45,412 nucleotides of DNA, from NCBI GenBank assembly GCA_009380095.1, contig WHSL01000020.1, positions 1-45,412 of the forward strand. Reading direction: 5' to 3'. Under the pieces are notes generated by a model. It was not told where the DNA came from. It did not search any database and saw nothing but the letters and a program-made list of their open reading frames with translations. A program made the position numbers and the translations under genes. Source of the DNA: Streptosporangiales bacterium. GTDB taxonomy: Bacteria > Actinomycetota > Actinomycetes > Streptosporangiales > Streptosporangiaceae. How positions within the stretch are numbered: position 1 is the stretch's first letter; the number at the start of each line of letters is the position of its first letter. Shown here one piece after another: positions 10,080 to 18,877 of this stretch.

Positions 10080-12082
10080 GTCCCGTTCCCCATTCCTCGT
10101 TGCGCCGCGTCGCCGGCCGGCTCGCGCTCGGGCGCTCCGGCGAGCGTCGACGCGATGGTCTCCGCGAGCCTCGGGCCGATGCCGGAGACGGTGGCGATCT
10201 CCTCCGGCCCCGCCGCGGCGAGCTTCTTCACCGAGCCGAAGTGCTTGAGCAGCGCCTTGCGCCGCGCCGGCCCCAGGCCGGGGATCTCGTCCAGCCGGCT
10301 GGCGGTCATGCCCTTGGAGCGCTTCGCCCGGTGGTACGTGATCGCGAACCGGTGTGCCTCGTCGCGCACCCGCTGCAGCAGGTAGAGGCCCTCACTGGTG
10401 CGGGGCAGGATCACCGGGTCATCGTCGCCCGGCAACCACACCTCCTCTAGCCGCTTGGCCAGGCCGCAAACGGCCACGTCGTCGATGCCCAGCTCGTCCA
10501 GCGCGCGCTGCGCCACGGCCACCTGCGGCGGCCCGCCGTCGACCACGACGAGGTTCGGCGGGTACGCGAACTTGCGCGGCCGGCCGGTCTCCGGGTCGAT
10601 CGGCGTGCCCGGGCCGCCGGCCTCCCCCGGGGTGAGCTCGGACTCCTCCCGGTCCCCCAGCGTGTCGAGCTCGCCGGTGGCCTCGCTCTCCTCCAGGTAC
10701 CGGCGGAACCGCCGGGTGATCACCTCGTGGATGGAGCGCACGTCGTCCTGGCCGTCCACGGCCTTGATGCCGAACCTGCGGTACTCCGACTTGCGGGCCA
10801 GCCCGTCCTCGAACACCACCATGGACGCGACGACGTGCGTGCCCTGCAGATTGGAGACGTCGTAGCACTCGATCCGCAGCGGCGCCTCGGCCAGCCCGAG
10901 CGCCTCCTGGATCTCCCGCAGCGCGCGGCTGCGGGTGGTGAGGTCGGCGGCGCGCCGGGTCTTGTGCAGCGCCAGCGACTGCTTGGCGTTCCGCGCGACC
11001 GTCTCCATCAGCGCCTTCTTGTCGCCACGGCGCGGCACGCGCAGGTCCACCCGGCCGCCGCGGCGCTCCGTCAGCCACTCGGTGACGGCCGCCAGGTCCG
11101 GCGGCTGCTCGGGCACCAGCACCTCGCGCGGCACGCCGCTCCCGCTCTCCCCGCCGTAGACCTGGGAGATGAAGTCCTCCACCAGGTCGCCGGTGGTGAC
11201 CTCCTCGACCTTGTCGACGACCCAGCCGCGCTGCCCGCGAATGCGCCCGCCGCGCACGTAGAACACCTGGACGGCGGCCTCGAGCTGATCCTGCGCGAAC
11301 GCGATGACGTCGCAGTCGGTCTTGTCGCCGAGCACCACGGACTGCTTCTCCAGCGCCCGCTGGAGGGCCCGTACGTCGTCGCGGAGCCGTGCGGCCCGCT
11401 CGTACTCCTGGCTCGACGCCGCCTCGCGCATGAGCCGCTCCTGCCGCTTGATGAAGCGGTTGGTGTCGCCGGCCATGAAGGCGCAGAAATCCTCCGCGAG
11501 CAGCCGGTGCTCCTCGGCGGAGACCCGGCCCACGCAGGGCGCGGAGCACTTGTCGATGTAACCCAGCAGGCAGGGGCGGCCGATCTGGCCGGCCCGCTTG
11601 AACACCCCGGCCGAGCAGGTGCGCACGGGGAACACGCGGAGCAGCAGGTCCACCGTCTCCCGGATGGCCCAGGCGTGCGAGTACGGCCCGAAGTAGCGCA
11701 CCCCCTTTCGCTTGGCGCCGCGCATCACCTGCACCCGGGGAAACTCGTCGCCGAGCGTGACGGCCAGGTACGGATAGCTCTTGTCGTCGCGATACTTGAC
11801 GTTGAAGCGGGGGTCGTACTCCTTGATCCAGGAGTATTCGAGCTGCAGCGCCTCGACCTCGGTGCCGACCAGCGTCCACTCCACGGAGGCGGCGGTGTGC
11901 ACCATGGTCTGCGTGCGCGGGTGCAGGCCGGCGTAGTCCTGGAAGTAGGAGTTCAGCCGGGAGCGCAGGCTCTTCGCCTTGCCCACGTAGATCACCCGGC
12001 CGTTCTCATCGCGGAAGCGATAGACCCCCGGAGCTTCGGGCACGGACCCGGGGGCGGGCCGGTAGGTCGCCGGATCTGCCAC
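10076..12082 (-). CDS. uvrC: Excinuclease ABC subunit C
   Basis: A 668-residue incision nuclease of nucleotide excision repair. In order: N-terminal GIY-YIG domain (PEAPGVYRF and [14 protein letters not shown], about 13-40), a four-cysteine cluster region ([28 protein letters not shown]), the UVR helical motif ([26 protein letters not shown], about 205-230), the RNase H-like C-terminal nuclease ([20 protein letters not shown]) and tandem helix-hairpin-helix motifs at the end. I place the start at GTG 12082. The frame is open to 12526, but the upstream part overlaps the divergent mscS gene and the -10 element of a damage promoter ends only seven bases before this GTG. Confidence 0.95.
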   Translation of the reverse strand: MADPATYRPAPGSVPEAPGVYRFRDENGRVIYVGKAKSLRSRLNSYFQDYAGLHPRTQTMVHTAASVEWTLVGTEVEALQLEYSWIKEYDPRFNVKYRDDKSYPYLAVTLGDEFPRVQVMRGAKRKGVRYFGPYSHAWAIRETVDLLLRVFPVRTCSAGVFKRAGQIGRPCLLGYIDKCSAPCVGRVSAEEHRLLAEDFCAFMAGDTNRFIKRQERLMREAASSQEYERAARLRDDVRALQRALEKQSVVLGDKTDCDVIAFAQDQLEAAVQVFYVRGGRIRGQRGWVVDKVEEVTTGDLVEDFISQVYGGESGSGVPREVLVPEQPPDLAAVTEWLTERRGGRVDLRVPRRGDKKALMETVARNAKQSLALHKTRRAADLTTRSRALREIQEALGLAEAPLRIECYDVSNLQGTHVVASMVVFEDGLARKSEYRRFGIKAVDGQDDVRSIHEVITRRFRRYLEESEATGELDTLGDREESELTPGEAGGPGTPIDPETGRPRKFAYPPNLVVVDGGPPQVAVAQRALDELGIDDVAVCGLAKRLEEVWLPGDDDPVILPRTSEGLYLLQRVRDEAHRFAITYHRAKRSKGMTASRLDEIPGLGPARRKALLKHFGSVKKLAAAGPEEIATVSGIGPRLAETIASTLAGAPEREPAGDAAQRGMGNGT

Positions 12083-12089
12083 GTGCCTC

Positions 12090-12112
12090 ACCTTAGTGGC
12101 GGCCACCGACAT
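12090..12112 (-). promoter_or_regulatory. RecA-NDp (PafBC-type) DNA-damage promoter of uvrC
   Basis: On the minus strand ATGTCGGTG (12112-12104), eight bases, then TAAGGT (12095-12090) match the published actinobacterial damage-promoter consensus TTGTCRGTG-N8-TANNNT at every core position except the first T. The -10 hexamer is followed by seven bases and then the uvrC GTG, so transcription should begin at or next to the start codon and give a leaderless mRNA. Confidence 0.75.
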
Positions 12113-12148
12113 CCCGGCCGCGCTCAGGGGCGCCGTCCGGGGGTCGCG

Positions 12149-12177
12149 TTGGTGAAACGCGTGAATCGCCGGATACG
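12149..12177 (+). promoter_or_regulatory. Candidate promoter of the MscS-family gene
   Basis: TTGGTG (12149-12154) and GATACG (12172-12177) are separated by exactly 17 bases, about 55 bp before the GTG start. Both hexamers are only moderate matches to the primary-sigma consensus. Confidence 0.35.
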
Positions 12178-12233
12178 TTTCGGTTAGCGGAGGAGTTCGA
12201 CGCTGCTGCAGACGCGCACCGGGAGGTAACACC

Positions 12234-13415
12234 GTGGGAACCGCGACAAGCGGGTGGATCACCCTCGTCGTCGGCGTTCTCGTCGCGGTCGCCCTGCTCG
12301 AGCTGGTCAGGCGCCTCGTCACGCACCGGCTCGCGCGCCGCTGGCCGACCGGCTCGGCCGAGCTGAGCCCGGTGGTGCGGCCCGCCTTCGTCGCCGCGGT
12401 GCTGGCCGGGGTGCGCGCCTCGCTGCGCCCGGAGATGCTGCCGAACTCCCTGGAGTCGGCGATCTCGCACCTGGTGACGCTGACGCTGATCGCCGCGGTC
12501 ACCTGGATGATCGTGGAGATCGTCAACGCCGCGAGCGACCTCTACCTGCTCCGGCTGGCGCAGGCCGGCGAGGGCACCCGGCACATCCAGCGCGCCCGGA
12601 CGCAGATCGGCATGCTGCGGCGCGCCGCCGGTGCGATCATCGTGGTGCTCGGCTTCGGCGTGGCGCTGTTCACGTTCGAGGCCGTACGGGCCCTCGGCGC
12701 GGGCGTCATGGCCTCGGCCGGCGTGCTCGGCATCGTGGCGGGCATCGCCGCCCAGTCCACGCTGGGCAACCTGTTCGCCGGGCTGCAGCTGGCGTTCAGC
12801 GACGCGCTGCGGATCGACGACGTGGTGGTCGTCGACGGCGAGTGGGGCCGCATCGAGGAGCTCACGCTCACGTACGTGGTCGTCACGACCTGGGACGAGC
12901 GGCGGCTGGTGATGCCGGTCTCGTACTTCACCACCACCCCGTTCGAGAACTGGACCAAGGCCGGCGGCGCCCTGCTCGGCCCGGTGATGATCCGGCTGGA
13001 CTGGACGGTCCCGGTCCGCGAGCTGCGCTCCGCGCTGTACGAGTGGCTGCAGCGGCAGGCCCTGTGGGACCGCCGCGAGTGGTCGTTGTCGGTCACGAAC
13101 CTGATGGACAACGGGCTGGTGGAGCTACGCGCGGTGGTCAGCGCGGCGGACTCGGCGAGCCTGTGGGACCTCTCCTGCGACATGCGCGAGTGGCTGATCG
13201 AGTACGTCCGGGAGAAGCACCCGGACGCGCTCCCCCGCTTCCGTGCCGAGGTGCTGCCCGCCGACCTGTACGCGCGCTCGTATCCGGCCTCGGCGTTCCG
13301 CGAGCCGGTCTCCTGGGCCGACCGGGAGGCCGTACGAGACGAGGGTCACCGGCACGGCCCGCACGAGGCGCCACCGCGGGGAACCGGGGACGGCGACGGC
13401 ACGTCCGAAGGGTGA
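12234..13415 (+). CDS. MscS-family mechanosensitive ion channel
   Basis: A 393-residue inner-membrane protein. Hydrophobic segments lie at about 7-24, 80-100, 132-150 and 155-175. The last contains the glycine/alanine-rich pore helix ([20 protein letters not shown], then [20 protein letters not shown]), and is followed by the MscS beta domain ([20 protein letters not shown], then [18 protein letters not shown]) and a C-terminal alpha/beta vestibule. Such channels open under membrane tension and release solutes during hypo-osmotic shock. The GTG at 12234 follows GGGAGGTAACACC. The last about 40 residues are charged and Gly/His-rich. It is divergent from uvrC. Confidence 0.9.
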   Translation: MGTATSGWITLVVGVLVAVALLELVRRLVTHRLARRWPTGSAELSPVVRPAFVAAVLAGVRASLRPEMLPNSLESAISHLVTLTLIAAVTWMIVEIVNAASDLYLLRLAQAGEGTRHIQRARTQIGMLRRAAGAIIVVLGFGVALFTFEAVRALGAGVMASAGVLGIVAGIAAQSTLGNLFAGLQLAFSDALRIDDVVVVDGEWGRIEELTLTYVVVTTWDERRLVMPVSYFTTTPFENWTKAGGALLGPVMIRLDWTVPVRELRSALYEWLQRQALWDRREWSLSVTNLMDNGLVELRAVVSAADSASLWDLSCDMREWLIEYVREKHPDALPRFRAEVLPADLYARSYPASAFREPVSWADREAVRDEGHRHGPHEAPPRGTGDGDGTSEG

Positions 13416-13484
13416 TCATCTCCGGATCTATTGGACTCCGCATCCAAGATCAACGCGGATCCGTTATAGTCCCCCGGGCTCGCC

Positions 13485-14060
13485 ATGCCCCCGTCCGGCG
13501 AGTCGGCCGGTACCGGCAGGGGCTGCCTCGGCGCCGGGCTCGCCGTCGCCGGCGTCCTGCTGTTGCTGGCCGCCACCGCCCTCGTGGTCCTCGGGTACAC
13601 GCAGCGGGGTGAGAAGATCAACCCCGCGTGGGCCAACGCGATGTGGCGCAACGCGCCGGCGGAGCGGCTGTTCCCCAAGAACATCGCGATGCACTACGAG
13701 CCGGGCACCGCCTCCGGCGGCAGGCTCGCCTCCTGGTACCGGGTCGGCATCGCGCCGGACACCTCCTGCCGGGCGGGGCTGTCGGAGAAGGCGATCGACC
13801 TGGCGACGGAGGCCGGCTGCGTCGCGGCCCCGCGGGCCACGTACGTGGACGCGACGGGGAACATGGTCGCCACCGTCGCGCTCGTCGCGCTCAAGCCCGG
13901 CGGCGCGGAGAACGAGAACGGCGAGACCCCGGCGGCCGTGCTCGACTCGCGGCTCGCCGAGGTGCGCTACGACTTCGGGCTCGTCAACGCGCAACCCCGG
14001 GATCACGCCGGCGGAGGTACGGGCCGTGCGGCGCGGCACCGCGCAACAGCCGCCGAGTGA
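13485..14060 (+). CDS. Membrane-anchored hypothetical protein, 3' end altered
   Basis: A 191-residue frame. A Ser/Gly-rich N-terminus and one hydrophobic segment (about 18-37) suggest a single-pass protein with its body outside. The extracytoplasmic part has GRLASWYRVGIAPDTSC and ATYVDATGNMVATVALVAL. No family is recognised. After residue about 168 (YDFGLVNAQ) the frame becomes low-complexity (GGGTGRAARHRATAAE), while the neighbouring frame continues with clearly coding protease-like sequence, so the natural C-terminus has probably been lost at a deletion junction or frameshift near 13985-13990. A TATAGT hexamer at 13465-13470 would put transcription start very close to the ATG. Confidence 0.5.
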   Translation: MPPSGESAGTGRGCLGAGLAVAGVLLLLAATALVVLGYTQRGEKINPAWANAMWRNAPAERLFPKNIAMHYEPGTASGGRLASWYRVGIAPDTSCRAGLSEKAIDLATEAGCVAAPRATYVDATGNMVATVALVALKPGGAENENGETPAAVLDSRLAEVRYDFGLVNAQPRDHAGGGTGRAARHRATAAE

Positions 14061-14451
14061 GCGGAACGTGCTCGTCGGGTACGGCCAGATCAACGCGGCC
14101 CGCGCGGTCGCCGGCGCGGCCCGGCCGCCGAAGACGCTCAAGGCGGCGGTTCCGTACCAGGGGAAGGAGAACCTGGGCACTCCGGACGGGAGCGAGACGA
14201 GCCTGCTCGTCGTGGCCGGTGTCGGTGGACTGCTCGGGGTGCTGCCGCTGGGCGGCGGCGTCATGCTGCTCCGCCGCAAGAAGCCGGCCCCGGCCGCCGG
14301 CCCGCCCGTGCCCGGCGGCCCCGGTCCCGGCGGGCCGGGCGGGTACGGCCCCGGCGGTCAGGGCCCCGGCGGACCAGGCGGGTACCGCCCGCCACCGGGC
14401 GGCCCGGCGTCCCCGTACGGTGGTCCGCCCGGTGGTGGTCCCGCCCGCTGA
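13990..14451 (+). pseudogene. C-terminal fragment of a mycosin/subtilase-like (S8) protease
   Basis: About 153 residues in the +1 frame relative to the preceding gene. It begins RNPGITPAEVRAV and continues VGYGQINAARAVAG, the segment that follows the catalytic Ser region in S8 subtilases, then has a single transmembrane helix (SLLVVAGVGGLLGVLPLGG) followed by RRKK and a Gly/Pro-rich cytoplasmic tail with repeated GPGGPGGY. A C-terminal membrane anchor is typical of mycosins, the proteases of type VII secretion systems. No Asp/His/Ser catalytic segments are encoded upstream in any frame, and there is no start codon with a ribosome binding site at the junction, so I treat it as a remnant. A programmed or sequencing frameshift joining it to the upstream frame is the alternative. 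Confidence 0.6.
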
Positions 14452-14461
14452 ACGACGCCGG

Positions 14462-14965
14462 TCAGGCCTTCACGATCGAGTCGCCCTCGACCTTGACGGC
14501 CTGCTCGGAAAGCGGCCGCTTGGCCGGTCCCCGCTCGACGGAGCCGTCGGCGGCGGAGAAGGCGCTGCCGTGGCAGGGGCAGAACACCGTGCCGTCCTCC
14601 ACCCTGTCCACGTCGCACCCCTTGTGCGTGCACACGGTGGCGAAGGCCTTGAAGGTCCCCTCCTCGGGCTGCGTCACGACGATCTGCTGGTCCTTGATCA
14701 CCTTGCCGCCGCCGACCGGCACGTCGGCCACCTTGGCCAGCGCGCCCTCGGCGGCGGGCGGGCTGGACGGCGGGGCCTGACTCGGCGTACCGGACGGGCC
14801 GGTGGACGCGCCCGGGCCCGCCGTACCGGCGCCCTCGTCACCTGTGCCGCAGGCCGCGAGCGCGGCCGCGCCGAGCACGCCGACGCCGACCGCTCCGGCG
14901 CCGGTCATCAGCCTCCGCCTGCTCGTCGCGTGCTCCTCCGGCCGCCCCTGATCCGGATCCGGCAT
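14462..14965 (-). CDS. Rieske [2Fe-2S] lipoprotein (classical, with disulfide)
   Basis: A 167-residue exported iron-sulfur protein. The N-terminus has a twin-arginine-like SRRRLM (15-20), a hydrophobic stretch and a lipobox ending at Cys39 (LAAC), then a Ser/Pro/Gly linker (40-72). The Rieske domain carries cluster ligands Cys112 and His114 (CTHKGC) and Cys129 and His132 (CPCHGS), plus the disulfide pair Cys117/Cys131. It should therefore be folded in the cytosol, exported by Tat and anchored as a lipoprotein, acting as an electron carrier of unknown partner. The ATG at 14965 follows GGGAGGATCGTC. A paralogue lies 107 bp upstream on the same strand. Confidence 0.88.
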   Translation of the reverse strand: MPDPDQGRPEEHATSRRRLMTGAGAVGVGVLGAAALAACGTGDEGAGTAGPGASTGPSGTPSQAPPSSPPAAEGALAKVADVPVGGGKVIKDQQIVVTQPEEGTFKAFATVCTHKGCDVDRVEDGTVFCPCHGSAFSAADGSVERGPAKRPLSEQAVKVEGDSIVKA

Positions 14966-15072
14966 GACGATCCTCCCGTCCCGTCCATCCGTTCTCGACT
15001 TGCGCATAAGTCATAGACGGGATGCCCGAAAACCGGGAGAAAGCCCCAGGAAACGAGGGAACCGGAGCTCGA

Positions 15073-15498
15073 TCAGACGCCGTAGATCGCGCCGTCCCGC
15101 AGTTGGCAGGGGTAGGACTTGAGCGGCGCCCGGGCCGGCCCCTCCTTCACGGACCCGTCGCTGATCCCGAAACCGCTGCCGTGCGACGGGCAGAGGATCA
15201 TGCCGTCCTCGACCGAGCCGAGCGTGGCGCCCTGATGCGTGCAGACCGCGGAGAAGGCCTTGAACGTGCCCTCCCGCGGCTGGGTCACCACGACCTTGAG
15301 GTCGCCGACCACGGTGCCGCCGCCGACCGGCACGTCGGCGGCCTTGGCGAGCTCCTTGCCCTTGAGGTTGGCCGGGGTCGTCGCTCCCCCGCCCTCGCGG
15401 GTCGCGCAGCCGGCCAGCGCGCCGGCCCCGAGCAGGGCAGCGGCGCACAGCAGGCCGCGCCGGCCGAGCAGGTCGCGTACGTCCTCGTGTGCGGGCAT
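15073..15498 (-). CDS. Rieske-like [2Fe-2S] lipoprotein lacking the disulfide cysteines
   Basis: A 141-residue paralogue of the next gene downstream. A twin-arginine GRRGLL (12-17), a hydrophobic h-region and lipobox LAGC with Cys31 predict a Tat-exported lipoprotein. Cluster ligands are kept: Cys86 and His88 in CTHQGA, Cys103 and His106 in CPSHGS. Both cysteines of the usual stabilising disulfide are replaced, by Ala91 and Ser105. The shared DVPVGGG and VVTQP-EGTFKAF segments show recent duplication. The loss should leave a cluster more like low-potential Rieske ferredoxins or a less stable one. The start is the ATG at 15498 after AAAGAGGCG. A nested palindrome sits just upstream. Confidence 0.85.
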   Translation of the reverse strand: MPAHEDVRDLLGRRGLLCAAALLGAGALAGCATREGGGATTPANLKGKELAKAADVPVGGGTVVGDLKVVVTQPREGTFKAFSAVCTHQGATLGSVEDGMILCPSHGSGFGISDGSVKEGPARAPLKSYPCQLRDGAIYGV

Positions 15499-15525
15499 TC
15501 GGTTCGCCTCTTTCCGGGGTACCGT

Positions 15526-15568
15526 CATCACATCGACTACGAACTGTAGTACTACAGGCGATGTGATG
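15526..15568. promoter_or_regulatory. Nested palindrome upstream of the Rieske pair
   Basis: Outer arms CATCACATCG (15526-15535) and CGATGTGATG (15559-15568) enclose a perfect 14-bp palindrome CTGTAGTACTACAG (15544-15557) and a further ACTAC/GTAGT pair (15536-15540 with 15546-15550). The element is 28 bp before the Rieske gene start and 40 bp after the uvrA stop. The TGTAGT/ACTACA half sites recall BlaI/MecI/CopY-family operators; the outer arms alone could form a uvrA terminator. Confidence 0.6.
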
Positions 15569-15607
15569 AGCGCGCGCCCCTGCCGAGGCGCGCGGCCGGA
15601 CCGCCGG

Positions 15608-18457
15608 TCAGACCCGTGTGCCCTCCAGCACCTGCTTGAGGAAGTGGCCGGTGTAGCTCTCCTTGACCTCGGCGATCTCCTCGGGCGTGCCGGTGGTGAC
15701 GATGCCGCCGCCGCGCGAGCCGCCCTCCGGCCCCATGTCGATGACCCAGTCGGCGGTCTTGATCACGTCGAGGTTGTGCTCGATGACGATCACCGTGTTG
15801 CCGCCGTCCACCAGCCGGCCGAGCACGCCGAGCAGCTTGCGGATGTCCTCGAAGTGCAGGCCTGTGGTGGGCTCGTCGAGCACGTACACCGTCCGCCCGG
15901 TGGAGCGGCGCTGCAGCTCCGAGGCGAGCTTGACGCGCTGCGCCTCGCCGCCGGAGAGCGTCGGCGCGGGCTGGCCGAGCCGCACGTACCCCAGCCCGAC
16001 GTCCACCAGGGTCTGGAGGTGGCGCCGGATCGCGGGGACCGCCTCGAAGAAGCCCAGGGCCTCCTCGATCGGCATGTCCAGCACCTCGGCGATGGTCTTG
16101 CCCTTGTAGTGGACCTCGAGGGTCTCGCGGTTGTACCGCGCGCCGTCGCAGACCTCGCAGGGCACGTACACGTCCGGGAGGAACTGCATCTCGATCTTGA
16201 GGGTGCCGTCGCCGGAGCATGCCTCGCAGCGCCCGCCCTTGACGTTGAAGGAGAAGCGCCCGGGCTGGTAACCGCGGATCTTCGCCTCGGTGGTCGCCGC
16301 GAACAGCTTCCGTACGTGGTCGAAGACGCCCGTGTACGTCGCCGGGTTGGATCGAGGCGTCCGCCCGATCGGGCTCTGGTCGACGTGCACGACCTTGTCG
16401 AGCTGCTGGGTGCCGGTGATCCGGGTGTGCCGGCCCGGCACCGTGCGCGCCCCGTTCAGCTCGCGCGCCAGCGTGTTGTACAGGATGTCGTTGACGAGCG
16501 TGGACTTGCCTGAGCCGGACACCCCGGTGACCGCGATGAACGTGCCCAGCGGGAACGCCACGTCGATGCCGCGCAGGTTGTGCTCGCGCGCGCCCTTCAC
16601 CACCAGCTCGCGCGACTTCGCCGTCGGCCGGCGCAGCTCCGGCACCGGCATGGCCTCGCGCCCGGACAGGTACGCGCCGGTCAGCGAGCGCTCGCTGGTG
16701 AGAAGGTCCCCGACCGGTCCCGAGACCACGATCTCGCCGCCGTGCTCGCCCGCGCCCGGGCCGATGTCCACGGCCCAGTCGGCGGCGCGGATGGTGTCCT
16801 CGTCGTGCTCCACCACGATCAGCGTGTTGCCGAGGTCGCGGAGCCGGACCAGGGTCTCCAGCAGCCGGTGGTTGTCCCGCTGGTGCAGGCCGATGGACGG
16901 CTCGTCCAACACGTACAGCACGCCGACGAGGCCGGAGCCGATCTGCGTGGCCAGCCGGATGCGCTGCGCCTCGCCGCCGGACAGCGTGGCCGAGGCCCGG
17001 TCCAGCGAGAGGTAGTCGAGGCCGACGTCGAGCAGGAAGCCGAGCCTGGCGTTGATCTCCTTCAGCACCTGCTCGGCGATGGTCCGGTCCCGCTCGGAGA
17101 GCTCGAGCTGGAGCAGCAGCTTGGCGCACTCCCCGATCGGCATGTGGCAGACCGCGGCGATGGACTCCCCGCCCACGGTGACCGCCAGCGACACCGGCTT
17201 CAGCCGCGCCCCGTCACAGGACGGGCAGGGCACCTCGCGCATGTAGCCCTCGAAGCGCTCGCGGCTGGAGTCGCTCTCCGCCTCCGCGTACCGCCGCTTC
17301 ACCCAGGGGATCACGCCCTCGAAGGTCGTGTAGTAGGAGCGCTGGCGCCCGTACCGGTTGCGGTAGCGCACGTGGATCTGCCGGTCGTGCCCGTACAGCA
17401 CGGCCTTGCGCACCTTCTTGGGCAGCCGCTCCCACGGCGTCTCGGTGCGGAAGCCGATGTCGTCGGCCAGCGCGTCCACCAGGCGGAGGAAGTAGTCGCT
17501 CACGTGCCCGTTGGACCACGGGGAGATCGCGCCGCCGGACAGCGGCTTCGCCGGGTCGGGCACGATCAGCTCGGGGTCCACCTCCATGCGGGTGCCGAGG
17601 CCGGTGCAGTCGGGGCAGGCGCCCTGCGGCGCGTTGAACGAGAACGACCGCGGCTCCAGCTCCTCGAACGAGAGGTCGTCGTAGAGGCAGGCGAGGTGCT
17701 CGGAGTACATCCGCTGGCGGTGCGGGTCGTCCTCCGGGAGGTCCACGAAGTCGAGCACGACGAGGCCGCCGGAGAGCCCCAGCGCGGTCTCGACGGAGTC
17801 GGTGAGCCGGCGGCGCGCCGTGTCCTTCACCGCGAGCCGGTCGACGATCACCGCGATGTCGTGCTTCTCGTACTTCTTCAGCGTGGGGGCCTCGTCCAGC
17901 CGGACGGCCTCACCGTCGACCATGGCCCGGGAGAAGCCCTTGGTCTGCAGCTCCTTGAAGAGCTCGACGTATTCGCCCTTGCGGCCACGCACGACCGGGG
18001 CGAGCACCTGGAACCTGCTGCCCTGCTCCAGCTCGAGCACCCGGTCCACGATCTGCTGCGGCGTCTGCCGGGCGATCGGCCGGCCGCACAGCGGGCAGTG
18101 CGGCTTGCCCACGCGCGCGTAGAGCAGCCGCAGGTAGTCGTAGATCTCGGTGATCGTGCCGACGGTGGACCGCGGGTTCTTGCTCGTCGACTTCTGGTCG
18201 ATGGAGACCGCCGGGGACAGGCCCTCGATGAAGTCGACATCGGGCTTGTCCATCTGCCCGAGGAACTGCCGCGCGTACGCCGACAGCGACTCCACGTAGC
18301 GCCGCTGTCCCTCGGCGAAGATCGTGTCGAACGCCAGGCTGGACTTGCCGGACCCGGACAGGCCGGTGAACACGATCAGCGCGTTCCGCGGCAGATCGAG
18401 GGAGACGTCTTTGAGATTGTGCTCGCGTGCACCACGCACGAGAAGTCGTTCAGCCAC
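15608..18457 (-). CDS. uvrA: Excinuclease ABC subunit A
   Basis: A complete 949-residue damage-recognition ATPase. Two ABC ATPase modules are present: the first Walker A is GLSGSGKSS (32-40), the second GVSGSGKST (about 645-653); both ABC signatures (LSGGEAQR) are visible. Zinc-knuckle cysteines occur in CPLCGRP (about 119), CPDC and CPSC insertion segments, and CEACSGDG...CEVCDG in the C-terminal half. UvrA2 loads UvrB on lesions and works with UvrC encoded about 3.5 kb away. The GTG start at 18457 keeps the [16 protein letters not shown] start of the family. The intergenic region upstream holds a LexA box and a RecA-NDp-like promoter. Confidence 0.97.
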   Translation of the reverse strand: MAERLLVRGAREHNLKDVSLDLPRNALIVFTGLSGSGKSSLAFDTIFAEGQRRYVESLSAYARQFLGQMDKPDVDFIEGLSPAVSIDQKSTSKNPRSTVGTITEIYDYLRLLYARVGKPHCPLCGRPIARQTPQQIVDRVLELEQGSRFQVLAPVVRGRKGEYVELFKELQTKGFSRAMVDGEAVRLDEAPTLKKYEKHDIAVIVDRLAVKDTARRRLTDSVETALGLSGGLVVLDFVDLPEDDPHRQRMYSEHLACLYDDLSFEELEPRSFSFNAPQGACPDCTGLGTRMEVDPELIVPDPAKPLSGGAISPWSNGHVSDYFLRLVDALADDIGFRTETPWERLPKKVRKAVLYGHDRQIHVRYRNRYGRQRSYYTTFEGVIPWVKRRYAEAESDSSRERFEGYMREVPCPSCDGARLKPVSLAVTVGGESIAAVCHMPIGECAKLLLQLELSERDRTIAEQVLKEINARLGFLLDVGLDYLSLDRASATLSGGEAQRIRLATQIGSGLVGVLYVLDEPSIGLHQRDNHRLLETLVRLRDLGNTLIVVEHDEDTIRAADWAVDIGPGAGEHGGEIVVSGPVGDLLTSERSLTGAYLSGREAMPVPELRRPTAKSRELVVKGAREHNLRGIDVAFPLGTFIAVTGVSGSGKSTLVNDILYNTLARELNGARTVPGRHTRITGTQQLDKVVHVDQSPIGRTPRSNPATYTGVFDHVRKLFAATTEAKIRGYQPGRFSFNVKGGRCEACSGDGTLKIEMQFLPDVYVPCEVCDGARYNRETLEVHYKGKTIAEVLDMPIEEALGFFEAVPAIRRHLQTLVDVGLGYVRLGQPAPTLSGGEAQRVKLASELQRRSTGRTVYVLDEPTTGLHFEDIRKLLGVLGRLVDGGNTVIVIEHNLDVIKTADWVIDMGPEGGSRGGGIVTTGTPEEIAEVKESYTGHFLKQVLEGTRV

Positions 18458-18499
18458 GGTCTTCCAGCAGCTAGAAGGGATGTGAGAGATACGCTCGCA

Positions 18500-18522
18500 A
18501 GCTTAACGAGGGGGTACGACAG
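18500..18522 (-). promoter_or_regulatory. RecA-NDp-like damage promoter of uvrA
   Basis: CTGTCGTAC (18522-18514), eight bases, TAAGCT (18505-18500) on the minus strand. The core TGTCR, the 8-base spacer and TANNNT agree with the RecA-NDp/PafBC consensus; the first base and the final GTG differ. The -10 is about 43 bp before the uvrA GTG. Confidence 0.55.
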
Positions 18523-18531
18523 AGTTGCTCC

Positions 18532-18543
18532 GAACGCATGTTC
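18532..18543. promoter_or_regulatory. LexA (SOS) box upstream of uvrA
   Basis: GAACGCATGTTC is an exact GAAC-N4-GTTC palindrome, the core of the actinobacterial SOS box. It lies 75 bp before the uvrA start, just upstream of the RecA-NDp-like promoter. Confidence 0.7.
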
Positions 18544-18564
18544 CGCTCGTCACCCCGCCGCCGC

Positions 18565-18804
18565 TCAGCCGGCCGTACGGGCCCGCCGTTCGCGCTCGTC
18601 GGCGGCCTCCCGCAACCTGACGGCGAGCCGTCGCGTCTCCATCACCGTACGGTCCAGCGCGTCCCTCGTGCGCGCGGCGTGCGGGCCCTGCCAGGCGATC
18701 GACCCCGCCAGCCGGCGGGACCGGCCGAAGCAGACCTCGAGGGCGTCCGCGGCCAGGCGGAGCTCGCGCGCCTCGCGCATGAGCCCCGGATCCGGGTCCG
18801 GCAT
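18565..18804 (-). CDS. WXG100-like small helical protein
   Basis: A 79-residue protein of two long charged helices (about 5-34 and 43-75) joined by a short turn containing AWQGP, with Trp38-Gln39-Gly40 exactly at the middle. A helical hairpin with a central W-x-G is the WXG100/ESAT-6 plan of type VII secretion substrates, although this one is shorter than the usual 100 residues. No C-terminal YxxxD/E export signal is evident. The ATG at 18804 follows GGAGG by seven bases; the frame extends further upstream without need. It is divergent from a hydrolase gene that starts 73 bp away, so both may share a control region. Confidence 0.6.
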   Translation of the reverse strand: MPDPDPGLMREARELRLAADALEVCFGRSRRLAGSIAWQGPHAARTRDALDRTVMETRRLAVRLREAADERERRARTAG

Positions 18805-18877
18805 CGGCCACCTCCAGGACACGCTCCCGTCTCCTCCATGCTGGCGAACACAAAGGGTGGTCGGCTACTTTCGGTGC

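Noticed and set aside
12083-12526. Extended N-terminus of uvrC up to 12526
   Set aside because: It overlaps the divergent mscS gene, has no UvrC similarity, and contains the damage promoter just before 12082.
16580-18877. A long plus-strand open frame covering all of uvrA's complement and running into the hydrolase gene
   Set aside because: It is the antisense of uvrA in a high-GC genome; only the part from about 18878 has real protein character. No start signal lies at 16580.
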